The translations under genes were made by a program, and so were the position numbers. A stretch of DNA of 64,000 nucleotides from Methylohalobius crimeensis 10Ki (GTDB lineage: Bacteria; Pseudomonadota; Gammaproteobacteria; Methylococcales; Methylothermaceae), in NCBI RefSeq assembly GCF_000421465.1, contig NZ_ATXB01000001.1, positions 2,139,001 to 2,203,000 of the forward strand. Direction: 5' to 3'. Within the stretch, counting starts at the first letter, position 1; each line of letters opens with the position of its first letter. The notes beneath the pieces are model-generated. The model worked only from the letters and a program-made list of their open reading frames with translations. It made no database searches and was not told where the DNA came from. Positions 9,208-18,251 of this stretch are shown here, piece after piece.

Positions 9208-11252
9208 GTGAGGAAAAACGCTACTCGGTCGGCATCGATCTGGGCACCACCAATAGCGTGGTGTCGTGGGTGGACCTGAGCCAGTGCGATCGGGAAAAAG
9301 CGCCGGTGGAAGTGGCGGGTATTCCCCAATTGATCGCCCCGGGCGAAGTGGAGGAGCGCGGGCAGCTGCCTTCCTTCGAATATCTGCCCCATCCCGACGA
9401 ACTGGGCGCCGAGGACCGGGTTCTCCCGTGGCGCGAGAACGTCGATCATATCGTCGGCGTGCTGGCTCGGGAAATGGGCAGCAAAACCCCCATCCGGCTG
9501 GTGGCGAGCGCCAAAAGCTGGCTTTGCCATGCCGGCGTCAACCCCAAGGATGCTTTCCTGCCCATCGAAGCGCCGGAGGAAGTCCCCCGGACCTCTCCCT
9601 ACCAAGCTTCCCTGGAATACCTCCAGCATCTGCGCGACGCCTGGAACCACCAACACCCGGACAGCCCGCTGGAGCAGCAGGACTTGGTCATCACCGTCCC
9701 GGCTTCCTTCGATCCGGCGGCGCGCGAGCTGACCGCCGAAGCCGCCCGGGAAGCGGGATTGTCACAGGCGATTCTGCTGGAAGAACCCCAGGCGGCTCTG
9801 TACAGCTGGATTCAGCGCACCGAGGGGCAGTGGCGCGAACAGGTCCAGGTGGGCGACATCATCCTGGTGGTGGACGTGGGCGGCGGTACCACCGACCTGT
9901 CCCTGATCGCCGTCACCGAGGAAGACGGCAACCTCCAGCTCAACCGCGTCGCGGTGGGGGATCACATTCTTCTCGGCGGCGACAACATGGACCTGGCTTT
10001 GGCCTACGTGGTCAAAATGAAGCTGGAGCAGGAAGGCAAGCCCCTCGATCCCTGGCAGGTACAGGCGCTGACCCACAGTTGCCGCGGCGCCAAGGAACAG
10101 CTTTTGGCGGATCCGGATCTGGCCCAGGCCCCGGTGGTCGTCCCCAGCCGCGGCTCCAAGCTGATCGGCGGCACGCTGCGCGCCGAGTTGACCCGGGAAG
10201 AAGTGAACCGAACCCTCATCGATGGCTTTTTCCCACAGGTGGAGGTTACCGAGAAACCCATTTCCCGCCCGCGCACCGGTCTGACCACCCTGGGCCTTCC
10301 CTACGCCCAGGACGCCCGCATCACCGCCCACTTGGCCCATTTCCTCAGCCGCCAGGTGAGTGCCGTGGACGAGTTGGAAGGCGTGGATCTACCCGAAAAC
10401 GCACGTTTTATCCATCCTTCGGCGGTGCTTCTCAACGGCGGGGTGTTCAAGCCCCAACTGTTGTCCGACCGACTACTGGCGGTGGTCAATCAGTGGCTGA
10501 CCGCTGATGACGCCCCGGCCGCCCGCCTCCTGGAAGGCGCCGATCTGGATCTGGCGGTGGCCCGCGGCGGCTCCTATTACGGCTATGTTCGCATGGGCGG
10601 GGGCGTCCGCATTCGCGGCGGAACGGCGGCGGCCTACTACATCGGCGTGGAGAGCGCCATGCCCGCGGTCCCCGGCTTCCCGCCTCCGATTCGCCTATTG
10701 TGCGTCGCGCCCTTCGGCATGGAAGAAGGCACCGAAGCGCCCCTGCCGCCCCACGAGTTCGGCGTGGTGGTGGGCGAGCCGGTGCGGTTCCGCTTTTTCA
10801 ATTCCACCATCCGCCGCGAAGACCCGGTAGGTGCCCTGCTCGATCACTGGACCGACGAGGAAGTCCAGGAACTGGCGGAAATCGAAGTCACTCTGTCCCC
10901 GGAAAATCACCAGCCCGGCGAAGTGGTTCCGGTTCAACTGGCGGCCCTCTACACCGAAGTGGGCACCTTGCGCTTGGAAGCGGTGGCCAAAGACACCGGC
11001 GAACGCTGGAAAGTGGAATTCGAGGTCCGCGGACAAGAATCGACGCAATCTCAAGCCGAGGAGTCGTCCTCGACGCGCGAAACATCCGAAAGCCTTGAAG
11101 AAACTTCGGAATCCGAATCGCCGGAGCCTACTTCCGAATCCACTCCGGAAACCGAAGCCGAGGCGACCGAGTCCGCAGAGGAACCCGGCGCGCCGGAAGG
11201 TGAAAGTTCGGAGCAGGAACAGAAACCGAGTTTCTGGCCATTCAAGAAGTAA
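9204..11252 (+). CDS. Hsp70-family protein (DnaK-like ATPase) with acidic tail
   Basis: This 682-residue protein has a clear Hsp70 ATPase domain: phosphate-1 loop GIDLGTTNSVVSW, phosphate-2 loop VVDVGGGTTDLSLI, and adenosine-loop region VLLNGGVFKP. The substrate-binding part diverges from DnaK. Instead of a normal helical lid there is a Ser/Glu/Pro-rich acidic stretch of about 70 residues ending in a short basic/aromatic tail, FWPFKK. It overlaps the DUF2760 gene by 4 bp and is followed 9 bp later by a second Hsp70. No DnaJ or GrpE is present here, so this is a specialised chaperone-like ATPase rather than the housekeeping DnaK. Its client is unknown. Confidence 0.88.
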   Translation: MSEEKRYSVGIDLGTTNSVVSWVDLSQCDREKAPVEVAGIPQLIAPGEVEERGQLPSFEYLPHPDELGAEDRVLPWRENVDHIVGVLAREMGSKTPIRLVASAKSWLCHAGVNPKDAFLPIEAPEEVPRTSPYQASLEYLQHLRDAWNHQHPDSPLEQQDLVITVPASFDPAARELTAEAAREAGLSQAILLEEPQAALYSWIQRTEGQWREQVQVGDIILVVDVGGGTTDLSLIAVTEEDGNLQLNRVAVGDHILLGGDNMDLALAYVVKMKLEQEGKPLDPWQVQALTHSCRGAKEQLLADPDLAQAPVVVPSRGSKLIGGTLRAELTREEVNRTLIDGFFPQVEVTEKPISRPRTGLTTLGLPYAQDARITAHLAHFLSRQVSAVDELEGVDLPENARFIHPSAVLLNGGVFKPQLLSDRLLAVVNQWLTADDAPAARLLEGADLDLAVARGGSYYGYVRMGGGVRIRGGTAAAYYIGVESAMPAVPGFPPPIRLLCVAPFGMEEGTEAPLPPHEFGVVVGEPVRFRFFNSTIRREDPVGALLDHWTDEEVQELAEIEVTLSPENHQPGEVVPVQLAALYTEVGTLRLEAVAKDTGERWKVEFEVRGQESTQSQAEESSSTRETSESLEETSESESPEPTSESTPETEAEATESAEEPGAPEGESSEQEQKPSFWPFKK

Positions 11253-11261
11253 TCTTCTCGG

Positions 11262-14033
11262 GTGAGTCAATCAACACGCTATCTGGTCGGCATCGATCTG
11301 GGCACCACCCATACGGTGGTGGCCTACGCCGACCTGAGCCAAGGAAGAGAAGCATCGATCGAGCGGTTTGCCGTCCCCCAACTGATCGCTCCCGGAGAGA
11401 TCGCCGACCGCTCTTTGTTGCCTTCGGTACGCTACCATCCGACCGAGGGCGAGCTGGCCCCGGCATCCCTTAACCTCCCCTGGATGCCGCCAGATATCGG
11501 CGATCCGGTCCCCGGCCCCGTGATCGGTGAATTGGCCCGGCAATTGGGCGCCAAGTCGCAAGGCCGTTTGGTCACCAGCGCCAAGAGCTGGCTTTGCAAC
11601 CCCAACGTGGACCGCACCGCCGACATCTTGCCGTGGGGCTCGCCCCAAGAGGTAAGCCGGGTTTCCCCACTGATCGCCTGCGCCAGTTATCTCGCCCATG
11701 TGCGCGGCGCGTGGAATGTGCGATTTCCAGAGCACCCCCTGGAGCGACAGGAGGTGGTGGTCACCATTCCGGCCTCCTTCGACGAGGCGGCCCGGGCCTT
11801 GACCGTGGAAGCGACAAAAATCGCCGGGATTTCCCGTCCGCGCCTGCTGGAGGAACCCCAGGCGGTCTGTTACGACTGGCTCTACCGCCATCGCGACGAC
11901 TTGAGCCCCCTCGCCGATTCCCGTCTGCTGTTGGTGGCGGATTTGGGCGGAGGCACCACCGATTTAACTTTGATCCGGATCCAAGGAGGGGCGAACGGCC
12001 ATTCGCCCCGACTGACCCGCGTCGGGGTCGGGGATCACCTGCTTTTGGGCGGGGATAACATCGATCTCATGCTGGCCCATTTGGTCGAAGAACGCCTGCT
12101 TGATCAGGGGCACAAACTTTCCACCGGCGAATTTTCTCAATTGATCGAACAATGCCGCATCGCCAAGGAGCGCCTGCTGGCCGACCCGAGCCCGGACCAA
12201 GCCACGGTAACCGTGCTGGGCAGCGGCGCCAAACTCATCGGCGGGGCCCGCTCGGTCACCCTCGACCGGGACGAAGTCCATGAAGTGGTTCTGGAAGGCT
12301 TCTTCTGCCCCACCCCCCTGGCCAAACATCCGCAAGGCAAGCGCAGCGGATTGGTGGAGTTCGGTCTCCCCTATGAAGCCGATCCGGCCGTCACCCGCCA
12401 CATCGCCGCATTTCTCAAATCTCACGCGCAAGTGGCCCAAGAAGCCCTGGGAGACCCGGAAAGCGCGCCGGTACCAGATACGGTCTTGCTCAACGGCGGT
12501 GTTTTCTTGAGCCCGGTAATCACCGATCGGCTGTTGCAAGTGTTGGAAAGTTGGCGTCCTCGGCCCGTCACGACGCTGGACAATCCCCATCCGGAATTTG
12601 CCGTGGCATCGGGCGCGGTAGCTTATGCCATGGCCCGCCGTGGCTTTCAAACCAAAATCGGAGGCGGGTCGGCACGCAGTTATTTTCTGGTGGTGGAGAG
12701 CGAAGCAGGAGAATCGCAAGGCATGTGCCTCCTCCCCCGAGGCACCGAGGAAGAACAGGAAATCCTCTTGAAGGACCGCGTCTTCGCCCTGCGGCTGGGA
12801 CAACCGGTTCGCTTTCACCTGGTTTCCTCCACCGAAGACACCCCATATACTCCTGGCGACAAGGTGCCTTTGGACAATGAAAGGTTTACCCTGCTGCCTC
12901 CTTTGGCGATGGCCCTGTCGGCGGAGGACAAGGGTGAAGTCCAAGTGCGACTGGCCGCTAGACTGACCGAGATCGGCACCTTGGAATTGGAGTGCGTGGC
13001 CCTGGACGACCCCGGTCGTCGCTGGCGACTGGCTTTCGAGCTTCGCCGTCCGAGCCGCCAGGCACAGGTTCAGGATGTTTCCCATCCTCATTTGGAGGAA
13101 GCTCGGAACTTGATTCGGGCCGTATTCGGGAAAAAATCCAAAGACGTCTCCCCCAAGCTGGTCAAAACCCTGCGCGGAGAATTGGAAAAGCGCCTCGGCC
13201 CGCGCCACCGTTGGGATGTTCCACTGCTAAGGGCGCTCGCCGATACCTTGCTGGAAGGGATCAAATTCCGCCGCCGCAGCCCGGAACACGAGCGCACCTG
13301 GTTCAGCCTGACCGGTTTCTGCCTGCGGCCGGGGTTCGGCTATCCCCTGGATGAATGGCGCATCGAACAAGTCTGGCCCATTTATCGGCAAGGACTGCAA
13401 TTCGTCAATGTGATCCAAAATTGGGCCGAGTGGTGGACCTTTTGGCGCCGAATCGCCGGCGGTTTGGATCCGGCGAATCAGAATGCCATTTTCCATGACC
13501 TGACCGGTTACCTGGACCCCGCCAAGCTCCGTCAAAAGGGCACGCAGAAAAACTTGAAGCTGCGCAGCAACGAAAACATGATCCGCTTGGCGGCGGTCCT
13601 GGAACATCTGCCGGTGGATGAGAAAATTCAGCTGGGGGAATGGTTTTTGACCCGCCTCCAAAACCCCAAGGAGCCGGAAGAAATCCTCGCTTGGGCGCTG
13701 GGCCGGTTGGGCAGCCGAGACCCCTTTTACGGCAGCACCCACCATACGGTGCCCGCCGGCGTGGCCGAACATTGGCTGCAAACCCTGTTGACCCTGGATT
13801 TCAAGCAAAAACCGGCGCTGGGATTCGCCGCCGCGCTCCTGGCGCGAAGGAGCGGCGATCGGGCGCGGGATATTCACGCCGACATGCGGGTGGCGGTGGT
13901 TCAAACGCTCCAACAGGCCAAGGCGCCGGTTTCCTGGATCAGGATGGTCCAGGAAGTGGTAAGGCTTTCCGAGGAAGACGAAAAACGCCTGTTCGGAGAA
14001 GCCTTGCCGCCGGGACTGAAGCTGATTGCCTAA
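11262..14033 (+). CDS. Hsp70-family protein with C-terminal DUF3731-like domain
   Basis: This 923-residue protein begins at GTG, 9 bp after the previous Hsp70. The ATPase loops are present (GIDLGTTHTVVAY, VADLGGGTTDLTLI, VLLNGGVFLSP). After residue ~600 the fold departs from Hsp70 into a large helical extension of over 300 residues (RNLIRAVFGKKSKDVSPKLV, FSLTGFCLRPGFGYPLDEWR, RIAGGLDPANQNAIF) matching what I recall as DUF3731. DUF2760 plus a short Hsp70 plus a long Hsp70 is a recurring set, which suggests that they act as one complex. Its stop overlaps that of the convergent ABC exporter gene. Confidence 0.88.
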   Translation: MSQSTRYLVGIDLGTTHTVVAYADLSQGREASIERFAVPQLIAPGEIADRSLLPSVRYHPTEGELAPASLNLPWMPPDIGDPVPGPVIGELARQLGAKSQGRLVTSAKSWLCNPNVDRTADILPWGSPQEVSRVSPLIACASYLAHVRGAWNVRFPEHPLERQEVVVTIPASFDEAARALTVEATKIAGISRPRLLEEPQAVCYDWLYRHRDDLSPLADSRLLLVADLGGGTTDLTLIRIQGGANGHSPRLTRVGVGDHLLLGGDNIDLMLAHLVEERLLDQGHKLSTGEFSQLIEQCRIAKERLLADPSPDQATVTVLGSGAKLIGGARSVTLDRDEVHEVVLEGFFCPTPLAKHPQGKRSGLVEFGLPYEADPAVTRHIAAFLKSHAQVAQEALGDPESAPVPDTVLLNGGVFLSPVITDRLLQVLESWRPRPVTTLDNPHPEFAVASGAVAYAMARRGFQTKIGGGSARSYFLVVESEAGESQGMCLLPRGTEEEQEILLKDRVFALRLGQPVRFHLVSSTEDTPYTPGDKVPLDNERFTLLPPLAMALSAEDKGEVQVRLAARLTEIGTLELECVALDDPGRRWRLAFELRRPSRQAQVQDVSHPHLEEARNLIRAVFGKKSKDVSPKLVKTLRGELEKRLGPRHRWDVPLLRALADTLLEGIKFRRRSPEHERTWFSLTGFCLRPGFGYPLDEWRIEQVWPIYRQGLQFVNVIQNWAEWWTFWRRIAGGLDPANQNAIFHDLTGYLDPAKLRQKGTQKNLKLRSNENMIRLAAVLEHLPVDEKIQLGEWFLTRLQNPKEPEEILAWALGRLGSRDPFYGSTHHTVPAGVAEHWLQTLLTLDFKQKPALGFAAALLARRSGDRARDIHADMRVAVVQTLQQAKAPVSWIRMVQEVVRLSEEDEKRLFGEALPPGLKLIA

Positions 14034-15769
14034 GACAAAGCCGCAATTACCGCTTGTGGTTCCGTCACCGGGCGGGCAACCCCATTCCCCAGCTGATAGA
14101 CTTCGTCGGCGATCTCCACCATCGTGGGTTGATGCGACACCGCCAGAATCGTCACTTTTTCCTTGAGTCCCGCCAAGGTGCGACAAATGGCGCGCTGGTT
14201 GTCCGGGTCCAAGGCGCTGGTGGCCTCGTCCAGAATCAGCAGGCTGGGGCGGTGGGCCAGGGCCCGGGCAATCATGATTCGCTGCCTTTGGCCGCCGGAA
14301 AGACGCGCGCCCCGCTCCCCCACGATCGTATGCATGCCCTCGGGAAAATCGGCGACGAACTCCCAGGCGCCGGCGGCCTGCAGGGCCCATCGGACGTGCC
14401 GTTCGGTCAAGTCGGGGTCGCCGAAAGTGATATTGTAGAAAATGCTATCGTGAAGCAGGAGATTGTCCTGGGGCACATAACCGATCATCCGCCGCCACGC
14501 GCGCAAATCGACCTCGCCGATTTCCACACCGTCCAGCAGAATCCGGCCCTGCCGAGGATGTAAAAGGCCGATGATCAGATCGATCACGGTGCTTTTGCCG
14601 GCCCCGGAAAAACCGATCAAGGCGGTCAATTTACCGGCCGGAATATGCAGAGAAAGATCCTCGAATACCGGCTGGGTTCCGTAGGCAAACGCGACGTGCT
14701 CCAATTCGATCGCTTGGGTCAAGGTCGGAACCAGATTACCGCCCACCGGCTCCACATGGCGCCGGGCTTCATCGATGGTTTGGCGAAGGGACCAATAAGC
14801 GCTTTCGCAAGTGGCCATATTCTGCAACATCCGCTGCACCTTGCCCATCCCGCTCATGACCCGGCTCAGCAGCAACAACAAAACCATGACTTCCGTCGCC
14901 GGCATGTGCCAATGCACCAAACCCAGGTAGAATCCCGCCGCCACCAAAATGATGAAGGCCGGCCCTTGCACCGCTTTCAGTGCCTCCTTGCTGAGCACTT
15001 CCCGCTCCAAGGCTTTGTTCAAGCGATTGGTCTCCGCCGCGATCACCCGATCGGCCAAATCCTCCCGCCCCATCGCCTTGAGCGGCTTGACCGACTGCAA
15101 GCAATCGGTCAATTGACCGAGCAATGCTTTCAACACGCGGGTTTGACGTTTGCCGGCCTTGCGCGCCATGCGCACAAAATAATGCAGCACCGAGATCACC
15201 ACCGCCGCGCCGGCGATATAAGCCAAAGTCGCCCGCCAGGAGATGCTCGCCGCCACTCCGATATAAGCCAACATTTGAATAATCGCCGCCAACATGGAAG
15301 TGCCGAAAAAATAAGCCTTGGAGGCTCGATCCGGCTCGCTGGACATGGCGTTGGCAAGCGTCCCCACCGGTTGGCGGAGATAGAAGGTCCACTGGGCGGT
15401 CAGTAGCGCTTTGAGCAGGCTCAGACGTAAATCGGTAGCCACCCGGGCAATGGTATAACCGACGTATTTATTGGCGAATAGAACGAAGCCGCTCCGGAGC
15501 ACCGTACCCGTAAGCAGCACCACGATCAATACCCCCAAGGTGGGCGTCATCCCCAACCAACGCAGGGCCTGCAGCAAATAGCCGCTCCCGCCCTGCTTGC
15601 CGGTCAAAACGATTTCTCCGCCCTGCCCCGATTGTTCCACCGCCGAGGTCAATACCGGCAGCAGGGCGGTCATGCTGGCCCCTTCGACCAAGCCGGCCAG
15701 AATCAACGCCACCAGAACGACGGCACTTTGCCAGGGATAAGCTTGTATGAACTGGATCAAAAGGCGCAT
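14030..15769 (-). CDS. ABC exporter, fused permease-ATPase (MsbA/lipid-flippase type)
   Basis: This is a protein of about 579 residues. Several transmembrane helices lie in the first ~300 residues. The ATPase domain follows: Walker A GFSGAGKST, signature LSGGQRQR, Walker B LLILDEATSALD, H-loop AVSHQ. The start is set at the ATG at 15769 (MRLLIQF), which gives the usual exporter N-terminus; the frame upstream is charged and overlaps the next gene. It lies 16 bp downstream of the serine-palmitoyltransferase-like gene on the same strand, so it is probably the last gene of that operon. I infer export or flipping of the lipid made by the cluster. ABC half-exporters also move peptides and other lipids, so the substrate is not proven. 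Confidence 0.88.
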   Translation of the reverse strand: MRLLIQFIQAYPWQSAVVLVALILAGLVEGASMTALLPVLTSAVEQSGQGGEIVLTGKQGGSGYLLQALRWLGMTPTLGVLIVVLLTGTVLRSGFVLFANKYVGYTIARVATDLRLSLLKALLTAQWTFYLRQPVGTLANAMSSEPDRASKAYFFGTSMLAAIIQMLAYIGVAASISWRATLAYIAGAAVVISVLHYFVRMARKAGKRQTRVLKALLGQLTDCLQSVKPLKAMGREDLADRVIAAETNRLNKALEREVLSKEALKAVQGPAFIILVAAGFYLGLVHWHMPATEVMVLLLLLSRVMSGMGKVQRMLQNMATCESAYWSLRQTIDEARRHVEPVGGNLVPTLTQAIELEHVAFAYGTQPVFEDLSLHIPAGKLTALIGFSGAGKSTVIDLIIGLLHPRQGRILLDGVEIGEVDLRAWRRMIGYVPQDNLLLHDSIFYNITFGDPDLTERHVRWALQAAGAWEFVADFPEGMHTIVGERGARLSGGQRQRIMIARALAHRPSLLILDEATSALDPDNQRAICRTLAGLKEKVTILAVSHQPTMVEIADEVYQLGNGVARPVTEPQAVIAALS

Positions 15770-15785
15770 GCCGGCTGCTTTAGCT

Positions 15786-16982
15786 TCACGCGGCCAGTCC
15801 GTGTGCGGTAAAAACTTCCCTGAAAATCGCAAGCAAACGATCGATCTGCTCTTCCTCGTGGGCGGCACTCATACTGCAACGGAGGAGACAGTGCTCATCG
15901 GGGGTTGCGGGCGGCATCACCAAATTGACATAAGCGCCGCGTTCGAGCAACTCATGCCAAACAAGCAGCGCTTGCTCGCGGGATTCTCCCAGCATGATCG
16001 GAATGACCGGACTCAGTTGCGGCCCCAAGCGGCATCCCAACGACTTGAGTCCTTCCCGGAAACGACGGGCATTGCGCCAAAGCCGGTCGCGGAGATCCGA
16101 GCCTTCCCGCAGCAGCCGCAAGGCCACCCGGGTGGAGGCGATCAAGGAAGGCGAGGAAGAAGCGGTGAAAATATAAGGCCGCGCCGCATAGCGGAGAATG
16201 TCCAGTTCCGGGTGAGGACTGACGCAATACCCGCCGATCGCCCCCAGGCTCTTGCTGAACGTTCCGACAATGAAATCCGCTCCGTCGAGCACGCCTTCGG
16301 ATTCCACCAAACCGCGTCCCTGCGCCCCCAGAACCCCCAGGGAATGGGCTTCGTCCACCATCAGGTAGGCACCGTATTTCCGTTTGAGTTCGACGATCTC
16401 TTTCAGCGGCGCCATATCGCCGAGCATGCTGTAGATCCCTTCCACCACGATCAAGGTTCGGGAGGCCCGTTCCTTAAGGCGACGCAGGCGCTTGTCCAAG
16501 TCGTCCGCGTCGTTGTGGCGGAAACGGAGCACTTCGGCCTGGCTCATCCGGCAGCCGTCATAGATGCTGGCGTGGCAATCGGCATCCAGCAGGATCACGT
16601 CATCCGGACCGGGCAGGGTCGAAAGCAAGGCCAGATTCGCCAAGTAACCGGTGGAAAACACCACGCCATGGGGAAGGCCGTAGAATTCGGCAAATTCCCG
16701 CTCCAAGGCCTGGTGATCGGCGTAATTGCCGTTGGCCATGCGCGAGCCGGTGGTCCCGCATCCTTCTTCGCGCACCGCTTTTTCGGCCGCGGCGATGCAG
16801 TCCGGATGAAAAGTCAGGCCCAGATAATTGTTGGTCCCCGCCAAAATCGCTCGGCGACCGTTGACGATCGCTTCGGTGGGCGACAGGATTTTTTCTACGG
16901 TCACGTTGAACGGATCGGCGCCCAAAGCCTTGAGCCGATCTCTCGCTTCCTGCAGCGGTTTGAACTTATCCAGCAAGGTCAT
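15786..16982 (-). CDS. spt: Serine-palmitoyltransferase-like alpha-oxoamine synthase
   Basis: This 398-residue PLP enzyme belongs to the alpha-oxoamine synthase family (SPT, BioF, KBL, ALAS). The PLP-lysine motif reads GTFSKSLGAIGG. The TFSKS form is typical of serine palmitoyltransferase, whereas BioF and KBL have T(F/L)GKA-type motifs. Other landmarks are NNYLGLTFHP, GCGTTGSR and the PLP-binding DEAHSLGVLG. Expected reaction: L-serine plus an acyl thioester gives 3-ketosphinganine, the first step of sphingolipid synthesis. The upstream ACP gene overlaps it by 4 bp, which fits an ACP-delivered acyl donor. BioF or KBL is the alternative, but the TFSKS motif and neighbours favour SPT. Confidence 0.8.
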   Translation of the reverse strand: MTLLDKFKPLQEARDRLKALGADPFNVTVEKILSPTEAIVNGRRAILAGTNNYLGLTFHPDCIAAAEKAVREEGCGTTGSRMANGNYADHQALEREFAEFYGLPHGVVFSTGYLANLALLSTLPGPDDVILLDADCHASIYDGCRMSQAEVLRFRHNDADDLDKRLRRLKERASRTLIVVEGIYSMLGDMAPLKEIVELKRKYGAYLMVDEAHSLGVLGAQGRGLVESEGVLDGADFIVGTFSKSLGAIGGYCVSPHPELDILRYAARPYIFTASSSPSLIASTRVALRLLREGSDLRDRLWRNARRFREGLKSLGCRLGPQLSPVIPIMLGESREQALLVWHELLERGAYVNLVMPPATPDEHCLLRCSMSAAHEEEQIDRLLAIFREVFTAHGLAA

Positions 16983-17239
16983 TGGTCTTGGAGCAGCTGT
17001 TGAATCTTGTCGGCCAAATCGCCGACGGTGCGCACATCGGGAAGCACATTCAAGGGAATGGACACATCGAACCGGTCCTCGATTTCCTGCAGCAAATTCA
17101 TCACTTTCATGGAGTCGAGTCCCAGGTTACCCACCAGTTCGGTATGTTCGTCCACCTCATCGGCTCCGGGGGCCAGAGCTCGAATGGTGGCGATCAATTC
17201 AGCCAAAATATCTTGATAACTCATCATTTCATTTATCAA
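16979..17239 (-). CDS. Acyl carrier protein dedicated to the ceramide locus
   Basis: This 86-residue ACP carries the phosphopantetheine-attachment motif GLDSMKV (Ser at about residue 43). The fold is typical and acidic (LAELIATIRALAPGADEVDEHTEL, IEDRFDVSIPLNVL). Two further ATGs lie 4 and 5 codons in (MMSYQDIL), and either could be the true start. It overlaps the SPT-like gene by 4 bp. It probably carries the fatty acyl chain loaded by the fatty acyl-AMP ligase upstream and hands it to the SPT-like enzyme. It differs from a housekeeping AcpP in sequence and context. Confidence 0.85.
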   Translation of the reverse strand: MINEMMSYQDILAELIATIRALAPGADEVDEHTELVGNLGLDSMKVMNLLQEIEDRFDVSIPLNVLPDVRTVGDLADKIQQLLQDQ

Positions 17240-17273
17240 AATTGAAGGGGATTCATTACTATTCCGGCACGCC

Positions 17274-18248
17274 TTAAATCTGACCGGCCAAGGTCAGACG
17301 CAAGCCGGTCGCAAATTGAATTTCCGGGTGCCAATCCAGCACCCGGCAGATGGCGCTATTGTCGCACACCCAATCCGGATGGCGCAGCTCGTTCACCTTC
17401 GCCGGGCTCAACATGGGGGGACGGCCCGACAGGCGAGCGCCGCCAGCCGCCAAACGAGCCAGCATCCGAAGCAGCCATTCCGGAACTGGCACACGCAAGG
17501 CGGCACCGCCGCGAAACGCTTCGGCCACGGCGATCACTTCTTCCCAGTCGTAACCTTGCTCTTTGCCATCGTGCAATTCGAAAATCCCTCGCTCACCTCC
17601 CCTGATCGCTTGCGCCACCGCCCGCGCCAGATCATCCACGAAGAGCAGGGAAAAGCGCGCCGTGGAAGCCCCCAAAATAGGCGCCACGCCCTTCGTCATC
17701 GCCACAAGCAGCGGCAACAGTTCGCGATCGCCGGGTCCGTATACCGCCGGCGGTCTCAATGCCAGCCACGGTAAGGCATCTCCAAATTGGGCGACGGCTT
17801 TTTCAGCTCGGTGCTTGCTTAAAGCATAGGGAGATAAATCCGGCTCACGGGCGGCCAGGGAAGAGATCAGGACAAAACGCGGCGGCTTGACCTGGGCCGC
17901 CGCCATACGCGCCAGGGTTTCGGTTCCGGCAACGTTGACCGCATCGAAATCGGCTTGGGTGAGGCCTCGCACCAGGCCGGCGCAATGGACGACACCTTCG
18001 GCGCCTTCCAGGAGATGTTCCAAGGCGCTCGAATCCGCCATCGAACCGGTACACAGCTCGACCGATTCTGAGTCGCGAGGAGAACTGACATCGGCGGGAA
18101 GGCGGGATTCCGACCCGGGCCTGACCAATAGACGCACCCGCCAGCCGCAATGAAGCAAGTGGCGGGCGATGCGGCCGCCAATGAAACCGGTGGCGCCGGT
18201 GAGGGCGATTAAAGAATTGCGCGGCTCAGCGGACGACAAACCGACCAA
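17274..18248 (-). CDS. NAD(P)-dependent epimerase/dehydratase-type reductase, putative ceramide reductase (CerR-like)
   Basis: This 324-residue extended short-chain dehydrogenase has the Rossmann motif TGATGFIG near the N-terminus and the catalytic YxxxK as YALSK (about residue 150). The start is TTG, 3 bp after the stop of the acyl-AMP ligase; no better start was seen. In Caulobacter ceramide synthesis a protein of this type reduces the 3-keto group of the acylated sphingoid intermediate and sits between the acyl-ACP synthetase and ACP genes, as it does here. On sequence alone it could be a sugar epimerase or dihydroflavonol-reductase-like enzyme; the operon position drives the call. Confidence 0.72.
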   Translation of the reverse strand: MVGLSSAEPRNSLIALTGATGFIGGRIARHLLHCGWRVRLLVRPGSESRLPADVSSPRDSESVELCTGSMADSSALEHLLEGAEGVVHCAGLVRGLTQADFDAVNVAGTETLARMAAAQVKPPRFVLISSLAAREPDLSPYALSKHRAEKAVAQFGDALPWLALRPPAVYGPGDRELLPLLVAMTKGVAPILGASTARFSLLFVDDLARAVAQAIRGGERGIFELHDGKEQGYDWEEVIAVAEAFRGGAALRVPVPEWLLRMLARLAAGGARLSGRPPMLSPAKVNELRHPDWVCDNSAICRVLDWHPEIQFATGLRLTLAGQI

Positions 18249-18251
18249 GCG

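Noticed and set aside
11964-13208. A 414-codon minus-strand frame within the second Hsp70 gene
   Set aside because: Shadow of the Hsp70 coding strand, with no start context or family likeness.
15786-16982. Calling the oxoamine synthase bioF because bioA is also in the window
   Set aside because: bioA lies about 24 kb away in another context. The PLP motif is TFSKS rather than the BioF form, and the neighbours are an ACP, an acyl-AMP ligase and a ceramide-synthase-like gene.
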